A stretch of DNA of 48,673 nucleotides from an uncultured Rhodospirillales bacterium. GTDB lineage: Bacteria; Pseudomonadota; Alphaproteobacteria; Acetobacterales; Acetobacteraceae. The stretch spans positions 1 through 48,673 of the forward strand of contig CAIRTN010000316.1 of the NCBI GenBank assembly GCA_903881515.1. The letters run 5' to 3'. This document shows positions 1 through 8,929 of this stretch, piece by piece (the first letter of the stretch is position 1; every line of letters starts with the position of its first letter). The notes below the pieces were generated by a model that worked only from the letters and a program-made list of their open reading frames with translations, made no database searches and was not told the origin of the DNA. A program made the translations under genes and the position numbers.

Positions 1-743
1 ACGCAGAGACGTTGCTGGTTGGCTGGGCCATCGGCGCCATCCACCGCCACGATCGCATCGTCCTGCACCCGATAGGTCATTTGGCAGCCGACGCCGCAAT
101 ACGGGCAGAGCGAGCGCACCTCGCGGTCCGGCACCGCACCGGCGGCGATGGTCGCCTCCAGCAGCGCCCCGGTCGGGCAGGCCTGCACGCACTCGCCGCA
201 GCCGACGCAGGTGCTTTGGCCCATCGCGGCGTCGAAATCGAACACCGGCCGTGCCTGCGCGCCGCGGTAGCCCATGCCGATCACGTCGTTGCCCTGCACC
301 TCGCGGCAGGCCCGCACGCACAGACCGCAGGCGATGCAGGCATCCAGGTTCACCGCCATCGCCGGATGGCTGAGATCGGCCGCGAAGCGGGCGCCGCCCT
401 CAAATCGGCTGGCCTCAACGCCCCAGTCGCGCAGCTTGCCGCCGCCGTGTTCCGGCATGTCGGCCAGCAGCAGTTCCAGCACCATCTCCCGCGCCGCCAC
501 CGCCCGCGCGCTCGCCGTTCGCACCACCATGCCGTCGGCCGGCAGCCGCAGGCAGGACGCGGTCAGCACCCGCTCGCCCTCGACATCCACCATGCAGGCC
601 CGGCAATTGCCATCGGCGCGATAGCCGGGCTCCGGCTGGAAACACAGATGCGGGATCGTGGTGCCCAGCCGCTGCGCCACCTGCCAGATGCTCTCCCCGG
701 CGGCGGCCTCCACCTCGATGCCATCGAGGGTGAAGCGGGTCAT
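1..743 (-). CDS. fdsA: NAD-dependent formate dehydrogenase alpha subunit (partial, C-terminal part outside window)
   Basis: Only the first 247 codons are inside the window; the gene runs off the left edge on the minus strand. The translated N-terminus begins MTRFTLDGIEV and shows a [2Fe-2S] ferredoxin domain (Cys spacing C-x12-C-x2-C-x13-C, residues about 34-64), a 2x[4Fe-4S] domain (CIACGLCVRAC and CVGCGECVQAC) and then CPYCGVGC, the start of the Mo/W-bis-MGD domain. This order is that of the catalytic subunit of soluble NAD-linked formate dehydrogenases, which oxidise formate to CO2. The ATG at 743 overlaps the TGA of the upstream beta-subunit gene as ATGA, so the two are translationally coupled. 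The catalytic Cys/Sec region is not in the window. Confidence 0.93.
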   Translation of the reverse strand, partial: MTRFTLDGIEVEAAAGESIWQVAQRLGTTIPHLCFQPEPGYRADGNCRACMVDVEGERVLTASCLRLPADGMVVRTASARAVAAREMVLELLLADMPEHGGGKLRDWGVEASRFEGGARFAADLSHPAMAVNLDACIACGLCVRACREVQGNDVIGMGYRGAQARPVFDFDAAMGQSTCVGCGECVQACPTGALLEATIAAGAVPDREVRSLCPYCGVGCQMTYRVQDDAIVAVDGADGPANQQRLC

Positions 744-2362
744 GCGCCCACCTCCGGAAAATAGCGCAGCAGGCTCAGCACCGGGTTCGGCGCCGCCTGG
801 CCCAGCCCGCAGATCGAGGCATCGCGCATCACCGCCAAAAGCTCGGTCAGCAACCCGCGATCCCAGCTTTGTCGGTGCAGCAACCCCAGCGCCTTCTCGG
901 TCCCCAGCCGGCACGGCGTGCATTGTCCGCAGCTTTCGTCACGGAAGAACCGCATCAGTTCGCCAGCGACCTCGCGCAGGTCATCGGCCTCCGACAGCAC
1001 GATCACCGCCGCCGAGCCGACAAAACAGCCATGCTCCTCCAGAGTGCCGAACCCGATCGGCACATCGGCCATTGCGGCGGGCAGAATTCCCCCCGACGCG
1101 CCGCCTGGCAGGAAGGCGCGCAGCGTGTGACCCTCGGGCATACCGCCGCAGGCCGCGATCAGTTCGGCCGCCGTGCTGCCATTGCCGGCCAGCACCACAC
1201 CGGGGTTCCGCACCCGCCCAGACACCGAATAGAACCGCTGTCCGCTCTGTCCGCGCAGCCCCAGGCCGCGCCACCAGTCTGCCCCGCGCCGCAGGATCTC
1301 CGGCACCCAGAACAGGGTCTCGACGTTGTTCACCAGCGTCGGCCGCCCGAACAGCCCGCTTTGGAACACGAAGGGCGGTTTGTGCCGCGGCAGGCCGCGC
1401 TTGCCCTCGATGCTTTCCAGCATCGCGCTTTCCTCGCCGCAGACATAGGCCCCGGCGCCGCGCCGCAACTCCACCCGGCGTCCCGGTGGCATCGCCCGCA
1501 GAGCGTCCTGCAGCACGATCCGCGCGGCGGCATATTCGTCGCGCAGATAGATGTAGACCGTCTCGGCGTCGACAATCTCGGCCGCGATCAGCACGCCTTC
1601 CAGGAACTGGTGCGGCGCGGTCTCGATGCAGTGCCGGTCCTTGAACGTTCCTGGTTCTCCCTCATCGGCATTCACCGCCATCAGCCGCGGCCCGGGTTCG
1701 GCGCACACCGCCCGCCATTTGCGCGCCGTGGGAAATCCCGCCCCGCCGCAGCCGCGCAGCCCTGCCGCGTCGATGACGGCGATTGGATCAACCACCCCGC
1801 TGCGCACCTGCGCCAGCATGGCGTAATTGCCGCTGGGGACCACAGGCACCATCGGCAGCAGCCGCCCCTCCCGAGCCTTGGCGATCACGCGCTCGGGCGT
1901 GGCCGCATCCACGGTCTGCAAGCCCACCTGTGCCGCCGGCGCCGCGGCGCAACGGCCGATGCAGGGCACCTCGATGACCCGCGCAGCCACGCCTTCCCGC
2001 ACCGCGGCGGCAAGCGCCTCGGCGCCGGCCATCTTGCAGGCGATCCCGTCGCACACCCGGATGGTTACTGCCGGCGCGGGGGCATCCTGCACGTCGAAAT
2101 GCGCGTAAAACGTCGCGACCTCGAACACCTCGGCCATCGACAGCCGCAGCAGACCGGCCAGCGCGGCCAGGTGCGCATGCGGAATCCGGCCCAGCGCATC
2201 CTGGATCGCATGCAGATACTCGATCAGCAGGTTCCGCTGCAGCGGCGCCTCGCCCAGCAGCGCGCGCAATTGCCCGGCCACTACCGGATCAGCCTGCAAT
2301 CCCTTCGGGGTTACCCGCGCCCGCCCGCGTCCAGCTCCCGGATGCCGCGCCTGCACTGTCAT
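740..2362 (-). CDS. fdsB: NAD-dependent formate dehydrogenase, fused gamma/beta (NuoE+NuoF-like) subunit
   Basis: This 540-residue protein is a fusion of two electron-transfer modules. The first about 150 residues are NuoE/thioredoxin-fold [2Fe-2S] (C-x4-C in VCDGIACKM and C-x3-C in VPCIGRC). The rest is NuoF-like: NADH/FMN motifs GLRGCGGAGFPT and NADEGEPGTFKDRH, then an SLBB region and the [4Fe-4S] motif ESCGQCTPCRLGTEKA near the C-terminus. It would pass electrons from the formate-oxidising subunit to NAD+. In Cupriavidus-type Fds these are two proteins (FdsG, FdsB); the fused form is known from Methylobacterium FDH1. It is the first gene of the visible operon and couples to fdsA by a 4-bp overlap. 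It diverges from the sensor kinase at 2581 across 218 bp. Confidence 0.93.
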   Translation of the reverse strand: MTVQARHPGAGRGRARVTPKGLQADPVVAGQLRALLGEAPLQRNLLIEYLHAIQDALGRIPHAHLAALAGLLRLSMAEVFEVATFYAHFDVQDAPAPAVTIRVCDGIACKMAGAEALAAAVREGVAARVIEVPCIGRCAAAPAAQVGLQTVDAATPERVIAKAREGRLLPMVPVVPSGNYAMLAQVRSGVVDPIAVIDAAGLRGCGGAGFPTARKWRAVCAEPGPRLMAVNADEGEPGTFKDRHCIETAPHQFLEGVLIAAEIVDAETVYIYLRDEYAAARIVLQDALRAMPPGRRVELRRGAGAYVCGEESAMLESIEGKRGLPRHKPPFVFQSGLFGRPTLVNNVETLFWVPEILRRGADWWRGLGLRGQSGQRFYSVSGRVRNPGVVLAGNGSTAAELIAACGGMPEGHTLRAFLPGGASGGILPAAMADVPIGFGTLEEHGCFVGSAAVIVLSEADDLREVAGELMRFFRDESCGQCTPCRLGTEKALGLLHRQSWDRGLLTELLAVMRDASICGLGQAAPNPVLSLLRYFPEVGA

Positions 2363-2580
2363 TTTTGACGTTTTACTCCAGCGGACTCTTGCAGTTCCTG
2401 CGCAAGCCTAGACACACAACCGGCGGAAGGCGAGGGGGCGCCCTGGCGCTACCGGCTGCCCGCCACGGCCGCGGCGCCGATCGTAATAAATTCTTGTTTC
2501 TCGCCACGACGTGCATCCATTACAACCGATGGCGTGGGAGTCCCGCGGTCGCGTTGGGGAAGAACCGTTTGCTGTCGAGA

Positions 2581-5319
2581 ATGAATACGTCGCCGGCGTT
2601 CGGATGGCTGCGAAACCTGGCGCGCTCCATTATTGCGTTCGATTGGGCGCTCGCGGCTATCGCCGGGGTCGCGATCGCTGCGCTGTGGATCATCGTCGCA
2701 CTGCTGACAGTCAACGATTTCACGCATCAGGCCGAGGAGACCGAGCGCGATACGTCGAACTTCGCGCTGGCGCTGGAAGCCCAGGTCGCCGGCCGGTTCG
2801 ATGCCATCGACAGCACGCTGCGCGCCGCGCAGCACTTCTATACTGCCGATCCCGAACACTTCGCGCTGGCCGGCTGGGCGGTGACGGGCACTGACCGCGT
2901 CAATGCCATCGTCACCGATGCGAAAGGCGTGGTGGTGCAGACTGTCCACGGTGCCCGGGCAAAGGGGATCGACCTGCATGACAACGCGGCCATTGCCGGT
3001 CAAATCGCCAGTGGCGGTGCCGATCGCTTGCTGATCAGTCCGCCAATATTCGGCCGTGTTTCCGCGCGCAATATCATCACGGCCGCACGCCCGCTGCACG
3101 ACGCCCAGGGTCGTTTCACTGGCGTCATGGTGCTGTCGATCGATAACGACACGTTTTCTTCGCTGTACCGCGCGCTCGACCTGCCGCACGGCGCGATTAC
3201 GCTTTTCGGGCTGGATGACCATCTGATCCGTGCCCGCTATCCGGACCGCGACGTCAAGCCGGGCATGGTGATGCCCGAGTCGATCGCAGGACTGCTCGCG
3301 GGCGGGCGCACGCAGGCCAGCTTGCAGCATCGCAGTCCGTTCGATGGTGTGGAACGCTTTGTCGTCGCGCGCCGGGTGGCGCAATTCCCGCTGGCGGTCG
3401 CCGTATCCTTCGATGTGGAGGCGATGCGCGCCGAACCGCGCAGCGCGGCCATCAATCTTGCCGTCGCCGGCGTGCTGGTCACCGTGATGATTGCCGCGAT
3501 CGCCTTCGCGCTGTCATTCGCCGGACGCGCCGGCCGGCGGGCGCATGCGGCGATCGATGCCGCGTTCACCCATGTCGACTACGGCATCATCGTGTTGGAC
3601 CCCAACATGAACATCGCCATCGCCAATGAGCGCTTTTCCGCCCTGCTCGAACTGCCCCCCGGTCTGGCCGAACCGGGCCGCCCGATCAAGCAGGTGGCGG
3701 ACTGGCAGCAGCGGCACGGCGAGTTTGTCAGCATGCCGCAGCAACTGACTCTCGACGATGCGTTTGGAGCACACCCGATCCCGGAGGCGCTGAACTACGA
3801 GCGCACCCGGCCCAACGGAACCGTGCTGCAGGTGCGCACCGAGGCGCTGGCCGATGGCAGCATGGTGCGCAGCTTTGCCGATGTGACCGTGGCCCGCCGC
3901 GCTGCCGCCGCCATCGCCGCCGCCGCTGATCAGGCCCGCTCCGCCGAGGCCAGCCTTGCCGCGGCGCTGAACAATGTTCTGCATGGCGTGATGATGGTGG
4001 TGGCAGACCGGCGCGTGCTGTTCGTCAATGCCCGTGCCGTCGATCTGCTGTGCATGACCCCCGATATCCTGCACCCCGGTGTGCACGAGGACGATATCCT
4101 ACGCCTGCAAGTGGAGCGCGGTGACTTTGCCGGCGCGCCGGAGGTTGAGGCCAGGGTTCGAGATGTGCTGTTGCACGGGCTTCCCGCTTCGCCCGACGGC
4201 TCGCTGATCCGCGATTACCAGCGCAATACACCCGATGGCCGGCGGGTCGAGATCCGCATCACCTACCTCGCTGATGGCCGGGTCGTCACCACCTACACCG
4301 ACATCACCGCGCAGCACGCCGCCCAGCGCAGCCGCGCCGAATTCCTCGCCGTGGTTACCCACGAATTGCGCACGCCGCTGAACGGCATCATCGGCATTGC
4401 CGAACTGCTGGCGAGCGGCCAACTGTCCATGCAGCAGCAGGCTGATCTGCGCCTGATCGCCGAGGCCGGTGACCAGTTGCTGGGGATTATCAACGACATC
4501 CTGACCGTGGTGCATTTCGAGCATGGTGGCGTGGCGCCGCATGAAGCCGGGTTCGATCTCACGGCGACCCTGCGCGAGGTTTGCGATGCAATCGCCCCCG
4601 CCGCCGCGGCGAAGACCCTTGTGCTCCGCCAGGAATTCGACCCCGCCCTGCCGCCGATGGTCCGCGGTGACCGGGACCGCCTGCGGCATCTCTTGCGCAA
4701 GCTGCTCGACAATGCGGTGAAATTCACCGAGATCGGAACCATCACCCTGTCCGCCGGAGTGCTCGCCCGCGATAGCGGCGACTGGCGCATCGCCGCTCAC
4801 CAGCAGCGAGCCCGCGATTCTGAGCGCTGCCTCCAGCCGGTCGATCACGCCCAGCAGCGCCTCCTGCACATCGCTGGGGAACGCGATGCCGCGTTTCACC
4901 TTTTTCGCCGCCAACCCCAGCAGATTGCGGTCGATCACGTCGCCGGCGTGTTCCAGATTGGTGATGAACACCAGGATCTCGGTCATCCGCCGGTGATCCG
5001 CCTCGGTCATCGCCTCCGGCTCCATCCCGGTCAGATAGGCCTTGATCGCGGCGTTCAGCTTGTCCAGCACGTCGTCCAACTGCCGCGTGCGCGCCATTTG
5101 CCGCCGGTCGCCCTTCACCAGCGCCTCGCGCAGCCCGGCCAGCATCTCCTGCAGCACATCGGCCAGCCGCAGCGCCTCCCGCGCCGCGCCGCCGAGCGCC
5201 ACCCACGGGGTTTCCCGCGCCGAGGCATCGAGGTGCATCGGCCGGCCGGGATCGGCCGGGTCCACCCGGGCGGGCAGCATCCGCACCAGCACCTTGGCAT
5301 ACACCGTCAGCAGCGGTAG
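2581..5319 (+). CDS. Membrane sensor histidine kinase, 3'-truncated and fused to antisense DNA
   Basis: The start MNTSPAFGW at 2581 is preferred over an in-frame ATG at 2365, because the 72 codons before it are low-quality sequence between divergent genes. The protein has a TM helix (about 20-42), a Cache-like extracellular sensor, a second TM (about 305-330), two PAS-like segments, and a HisKA phospho-acceptor at His594 in VTHELRTPLNG. The N-box LLDNAVKFTEIGT of the ATPase domain is present. Homology to its paralogue at 6427 stops at about nt 4786-4794, just before the expected DSGIG box. The remaining codons to 5319 are antisense of the neighbouring transporter gene. The D/F/G2 boxes are therefore missing and the protein should not bind ATP properly. 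The recognisable part is 2581-4794. Confidence 0.8.
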   Translation: MNTSPAFGWLRNLARSIIAFDWALAAIAGVAIAALWIIVALLTVNDFTHQAEETERDTSNFALALEAQVAGRFDAIDSTLRAAQHFYTADPEHFALAGWAVTGTDRVNAIVTDAKGVVVQTVHGARAKGIDLHDNAAIAGQIASGGADRLLISPPIFGRVSARNIITAARPLHDAQGRFTGVMVLSIDNDTFSSLYRALDLPHGAITLFGLDDHLIRARYPDRDVKPGMVMPESIAGLLAGGRTQASLQHRSPFDGVERFVVARRVAQFPLAVAVSFDVEAMRAEPRSAAINLAVAGVLVTVMIAAIAFALSFAGRAGRRAHAAIDAAFTHVDYGIIVLDPNMNIAIANERFSALLELPPGLAEPGRPIKQVADWQQRHGEFVSMPQQLTLDDAFGAHPIPEALNYERTRPNGTVLQVRTEALADGSMVRSFADVTVARRAAAAIAAAADQARSAEASLAAALNNVLHGVMMVVADRRVLFVNARAVDLLCMTPDILHPGVHEDDILRLQVERGDFAGAPEVEARVRDVLLHGLPASPDGSLIRDYQRNTPDGRRVEIRITYLADGRVVTTYTDITAQHAAQRSRAEFLAVVTHELRTPLNGIIGIAELLASGQLSMQQQADLRLIAEAGDQLLGIINDILTVVHFEHGGVAPHEAGFDLTATLREVCDAIAPAAAAKTLVLRQEFDPALPPMVRGDRDRLRHLLRKLLDNAVKFTEIGTITLSAGVLARDSGDWRIAAHQQRARDSERCLQPVDHAQQRLLHIAGERDAAFHLFRRQPQQIAVDHVAGVFQIGDEHQDLGHPPVIRLGHRLRLHPGQIGLDRGVQLVQHVVQLPRARHLPPVALHQRLAQPGQHLLQHIGQPQRLPRRAAERHPRGFPRRGIEVHRPAGIGRVHPGGQHPHQHLGIHRQQR

Positions 5320-6198
5320 CCCGATCGCGGCCAGTGCCAGATTGAACAGCGTATGGAAATCCGCCACCGCGCGGGCATTGTCAGGCACCAGGGTGACCAT
5401 CCATGGCCCCGCCACGCCCAGCAGCGGCAGTGCGAACACCACGCCGGCCAGCCGCACCAGCAGATTGCCCAGCGGCACCCGCCTCGCCGCGGCATCCGCC
5501 CCGGCGCTGCCCTCCAGCACCGGGTTTATCGCGGTGCCCAGATTTGCCCCCAGCACCAGCGCGAAGGCGGCCACCGGCGGCACCACGCCCTTGGCACACA
5601 GGCTCATCACCAGCAGCACCACCGCGACCGAGGAATGCGCCGCCCAGGTGATTCCAGCGGCCAGCACCACGTCCAGCACCGGTTCGGTGGCAATCGCGCC
5701 CAGCATCATTCGCAGGCTGGGCACATCCTCGAACGGTGTCGCCAGCACCAGCAACTGGCGCAGCGCCATCAGCATCAGCCCGAGCCCGATGAACACCCGC
5801 CCGAGGTCGCGCACACCGGCGGAGGCCCGGCGGAAGGTCATCACCCCAATCAGCACCAGCGCCGGGGCGATCGAGGCGACGTCGAACGACAGCGCCTGCA
5901 CGATCAGCGTCGAGCCGACATTGGCGCCCAGCATCACCGCCAGCGCCGGAACCAGATCGACCAGGCCGCCCGCGGCGAAGCCGGTGACCATCAGCCCTGT
6001 CGCGGTGCTGCTCTGCAACACAGCGGTCACCGCCGCGCCAGCCAGGAACGCCGAGCCCCGGGTGCGCAGACCGCGCGACAGGCCAGCGCGCAGCCTGGCG
6101 CCGAACGCACGCTGCACCCCGGTCTGCACCATGTGCACGCTCCACAGTAGCAGTGCGACCGCGCCGGCGAGGTCCAGCAATGTCAGCGGAAATCCCAT
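4099..6198 (-). CDS. Na+/phosphate cotransporter-like protein (NptA/PF02690), 3'-truncated
   Basis: The start MGFPLTLLDLAG at 6198 puts the first TM helix at the N-terminus; an upstream in-frame start at 6315 is less likely. The membrane part carries the two inverted-repeat signatures of the Na/Pi cotransporter family, QSSTAT near residue 60 and GANLGTAINP in the second half. A PhoU-like helical domain follows (ALRLADVLQEML..., LEHAGDVIDRNLLGLA). Recognisable sequence ends about residue 468 at LRIAGSLLVSGD (nt ~4795). The frame then continues to 4099 as antisense of the sensor kinase. Family members are usually about 530-600 residues, so the end of the PhoU-like domain is lost. It lies between two paralogous kinases, divergent from the second. 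Confidence 0.78.
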   Translation of the reverse strand: MGFPLTLLDLAGAVALLLWSVHMVQTGVQRAFGARLRAGLSRGLRTRGSAFLAGAAVTAVLQSSTATGLMVTGFAAGGLVDLVPALAVMLGANVGSTLIVQALSFDVASIAPALVLIGVMTFRRASAGVRDLGRVFIGLGLMLMALRQLLVLATPFEDVPSLRMMLGAIATEPVLDVVLAAGITWAAHSSVAVVLLVMSLCAKGVVPPVAAFALVLGANLGTAINPVLEGSAGADAAARRVPLGNLLVRLAGVVFALPLLGVAGPWMVTLVPDNARAVADFHTLFNLALAAIGLPLLTVYAKVLVRMLPARVDPADPGRPMHLDASARETPWVALGGAAREALRLADVLQEMLAGLREALVKGDRRQMARTRQLDDVLDKLNAAIKAYLTGMEPEAMTEADHRRMTEILVFITNLEHAGDVIDRNLLGLAAKKVKRGIAFPSDVQEALLGVIDRLEAALRIAGSLLVSGDAPVAAIAGEHSGGQGDGSDLGEFHRIVEQLAQEMPQAVPVTADHRRQGGVEFLAEHKGLRRGGGGDCIANLAQGRREIEPGFMRRHATMLEMHHGQDVVDNPQQLVTGLGDQAQISLLLHGQLAARQQFGNADDAVQRRAQFVGNHGEEFGAAALGGVLRGDVGVGGDDPAISEVGDADLDPPAIGCIALVIADQRAVGRSGKPVQQHISNPGLNLRRAGKVTALHLQA
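4786..4800. other. Rearrangement junction fusing the 3' ends of two convergent genes
   Basis: Kinase homology on the plus strand ends in the codons D-W-R-I-A here. Transporter homology on the minus strand ends in S-G-D over the same bases. The 9 bases at 4786-4794 fit both genes, which is compatible with a short microhomology at a deletion or inversion end. An assembly join would look the same. Confidence 0.65.
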
Positions 6199-6426
6199 CA
6201 GGGCACTCCAGGTGCGGAAGCGTCGAAGTTTGGCATATCGGTTGCTCTGCCGTCGATGTGCTGATGTGGTGGCGGTGTCGTCGCGGACGAAGCGTGTGGA
6301 GATCGCGAAACGCAACGCGAATTGCGGTCGGCTGTGCCGTTTGTCGCGAAATGCGAGGATTATTGCGACGATTCGACCAAAATTCGTGGCGTAAAATGTG
6401 CATCAAACTGGGCAGCATCGGCCGAC

Positions 6427-8928
6427 ATGGAGACCGCCGTTTTGACCCGCCCATTGGACCGGCCATTTACGGCAAGCGACTGGCATCTTCCACTCGGACC
6501 AACGATCACGCTTATCGGGCTCGCCGCGACAGTGCTGATCTGGGTGGCGCTTGGCCTTTTCATCCATTCCGAATTCCGCAATCACGAGGCGCATGCGTTC
6601 AACGACCTGCATGTCCTCGCCCGCAGCCTTGAGGCGCAGGTCAGTGCCCGTGTCGAATCCGTCGATCGCACATTGCGTGTCGGCCAGTATCTCTATGCCC
6701 GTGACCCGGCGGGTTTCCATTTCAGCGACTGGACCGGCGCCAACCGTGATCCGGCCTGGTCCAATGCCGTGCTGGTCGATCGCGAGGGGATGGCCCGGCT
6801 CACCGCCGATGGGCCGCTGGCGCCGCCCGTCGACATGCGCGCACGGCCCGGTATCACCCAGCAACTCGCCGATCCCGAAGACAATATGGGGATCTCGCCA
6901 CCGCTGGTGGGCCCAATCAGCGGCCGGCGGGTGATTGCGTTCACCCGCAAACTGTTCGATGCCGCCGGCCATTTCGACGCCGTCGAGGCGATCACGCTGG
7001 ACGCCGACAGCTTCTCCAGCCTCTATCGTGACCTCGTGACGCCCGACGGCGCCATCGCTCTGGTGGGGATGGACCGGGCGATCCGTGCCAGGTTCGCGAA
7101 TACCGGGTTCAACCTGGATATGATGGTGCCCGAGGACTGGGTGGCTCCGTTCCGCGATGGCACCACTGAGGTTACAGCGCGCAGCCGCAGCCCGGTGGAC
7201 GGTGTCGAGCGCTTCAGCGTTCACCGACGCGTCGCCCATTTCCCACTCATTGTCAGCGTTTCCTCCTCCGTGAGTGAAGTCGATACTGTGCCGCGCCGGC
7301 TGGCCAGCCATGTGATCGGCCTGGGCCTGGCGCTGACGCTGCTTATCATCACCGTCTGCGTTGCCTTCAGCCATGCCGGCCGCACCCGCCGCGACACGCG
7401 GCGTGCGCTCGAGGGGGCGTTCGCCAATGTCAGTCACGGCATCATGCTGGTCACCCCAGATCACCGCGTCGCCGTCGCCAACCCGCAACTCAGCGCGATG
7501 CTGGATCTGCCGAAGGGGCTCGTCGTGCCTGGGCGTTCCCTGGCGGAGATCGTCACCTTTCAAAAGCAGGCGGGCGAGTTCGCCGACGACCCGCCGCCGA
7601 GCCTGGATCAGGATCTGATCGGCATCGCCCCCGAATCGCGGCTTTACGACCGTGTTCGTCCCAATGGCTCCATCCTGCAGGTGCGCACGGAAGTGCTGTC
7701 CGATGGCAGTCTGGTCCGCAGCTTCACTGACGTCACCGAGGCGCGCCGTGCCGCTGCCGCCGTCGCCGCTTCGCGTGACAAGGCCGAAGCTGCGGAAGCG
7801 ACCCTGATCGCGGGGTTGGAGAATGTGCTGCACGGCGTGCTGCTCACCGGCGCCGACCGCAAGGTGCTCTATGTCAACGAGCGCGCCATTGATCTGTTGA
7901 ATCTGACACCCGAGATCCTGCACTCCGGTGTGTCTGAGGACGATATCACGCGCCTGCAACTTGCGCGTGGTGACCTTAATGAGGTGCCGGAGGTCGCGAC
8001 GCGGGCACGTGCCATTCTTACCGCTGGCCAGACGCCGGCCGCAGACGCGCGCCGCTTCTTCCAATATCAGCGCAACACGCCCGACGGACGGCGCATCGAC
8101 GTGCGCTTTACCGTGCTGCGTGACGGTCGCGCCGTCACCACCTACACCGACATCACCGCGCAGTATGCCGCGCTCCAGGCCGAGGCCGAGGCGCGTCGCG
8201 CCGCGGAAGCCGCATTGCGCAGCCGCACTGAATTTCTCGCGGTGGTTACGCACGAGTTGCGCACGCCGCTGAATGGCATCATCGGTCTCGCCGGCCTGAT
8301 GCTGGCGCACAGCCCGCCGGAACGGCACGCCGAAGATATCCAGATGATCGAGGAAGCCGGCATGCAACTGCTGTCGATCGTCAACGATATCCTCGATGTC
8401 GCCCATCTCGAACGCGGCAGCCTGGCACTGCGCGAGCAGCCATTCGACCTGCGGGCGATGCTGCGGGCCACCAGCGGGCTGGTCGCCCGCCGCGCCACTG
8501 CCAAAGGATCGCGGCTTGATCTGCAGATCGACGATGCGCTGCCGCAATCGGTCACCGGCGACGAGGCCAGGCTGCGGCAGGTCCTGCTCAAGCTGCTCGA
8601 TAACGCGGTGAAGTTCACCGATGCCGGCACCATCGCCATCGACGTGCAGGCCTTGCCGCATACGGGGGCCGGCTGCAGGCTTGCGCTCAGTATTTCCGAC
8701 AGCGGCATCGGCATGGACCAGACCACGCTCGGCCGGCTGTTCGACCCGTTCATGCAGGCCGACGCGTCCTATGCCCGCCGTTTCGGCGGTCTCGGCCTGG
8801 GCCTGGCGATCTGCCGCTTATTGGTCGAGACGATGGGCGGCGGCATCACGGCCGAGAGCACCCCGGGCGAGGGCAGCACCTTCCGTGTCGAACTCACCCT
8901 GCCGAGCACCGGCTTCGTGATGGAATAG
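6427..8928 (+). CDS. Membrane sensor histidine kinase (intact paralogue)
   Basis: Start METAVLTRPL at 6427 was chosen because sequence homology to the kinase at 2581 begins just after it. The 833-residue protein has an N-terminal TM helix, a Cache-like periplasmic sensor, a second TM near 295-315, two PAS-like regions, a HisKA box with His609 (VTHELRTPLNG), N-box LLDNAVKFTDAGT, DSGIGMD, and the G2 box GLGLGLAICRLL. It ends after ELTLPSTGFVME with no receiver domain, so it is a classical kinase whose response regulator is not next to it. It is clearly a tandem paralogue of the truncated kinase. Its stop (TAG) lies one base from the stop of the convergent binding-protein gene, with no visible terminator. 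Confidence 0.92.
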   Translation: METAVLTRPLDRPFTASDWHLPLGPTITLIGLAATVLIWVALGLFIHSEFRNHEAHAFNDLHVLARSLEAQVSARVESVDRTLRVGQYLYARDPAGFHFSDWTGANRDPAWSNAVLVDREGMARLTADGPLAPPVDMRARPGITQQLADPEDNMGISPPLVGPISGRRVIAFTRKLFDAAGHFDAVEAITLDADSFSSLYRDLVTPDGAIALVGMDRAIRARFANTGFNLDMMVPEDWVAPFRDGTTEVTARSRSPVDGVERFSVHRRVAHFPLIVSVSSSVSEVDTVPRRLASHVIGLGLALTLLIITVCVAFSHAGRTRRDTRRALEGAFANVSHGIMLVTPDHRVAVANPQLSAMLDLPKGLVVPGRSLAEIVTFQKQAGEFADDPPPSLDQDLIGIAPESRLYDRVRPNGSILQVRTEVLSDGSLVRSFTDVTEARRAAAAVAASRDKAEAAEATLIAGLENVLHGVLLTGADRKVLYVNERAIDLLNLTPEILHSGVSEDDITRLQLARGDLNEVPEVATRARAILTAGQTPAADARRFFQYQRNTPDGRRIDVRFTVLRDGRAVTTYTDITAQYAALQAEAEARRAAEAALRSRTEFLAVVTHELRTPLNGIIGLAGLMLAHSPPERHAEDIQMIEEAGMQLLSIVNDILDVAHLERGSLALREQPFDLRAMLRATSGLVARRATAKGSRLDLQIDDALPQSVTGDEARLRQVLLKLLDNAVKFTDAGTIAIDVQALPHTGAGCRLALSISDSGIGMDQTTLGRLFDPFMQADASYARRFGGLGLGLAICRLLVETMGGGITAESTPGEGSTFRVELTLPSTGFVME

Positions 8929-8929
8929 C

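Noticed and set aside
2365-2580. Upstream extension of the first sensor kinase to an ATG at 2365
   Set aside because: It would begin 2 bases from the divergent dehydrogenase start and adds 72 codons without a membrane or domain pattern; MNTSPAF at 2581 lies just before the first TM helix.
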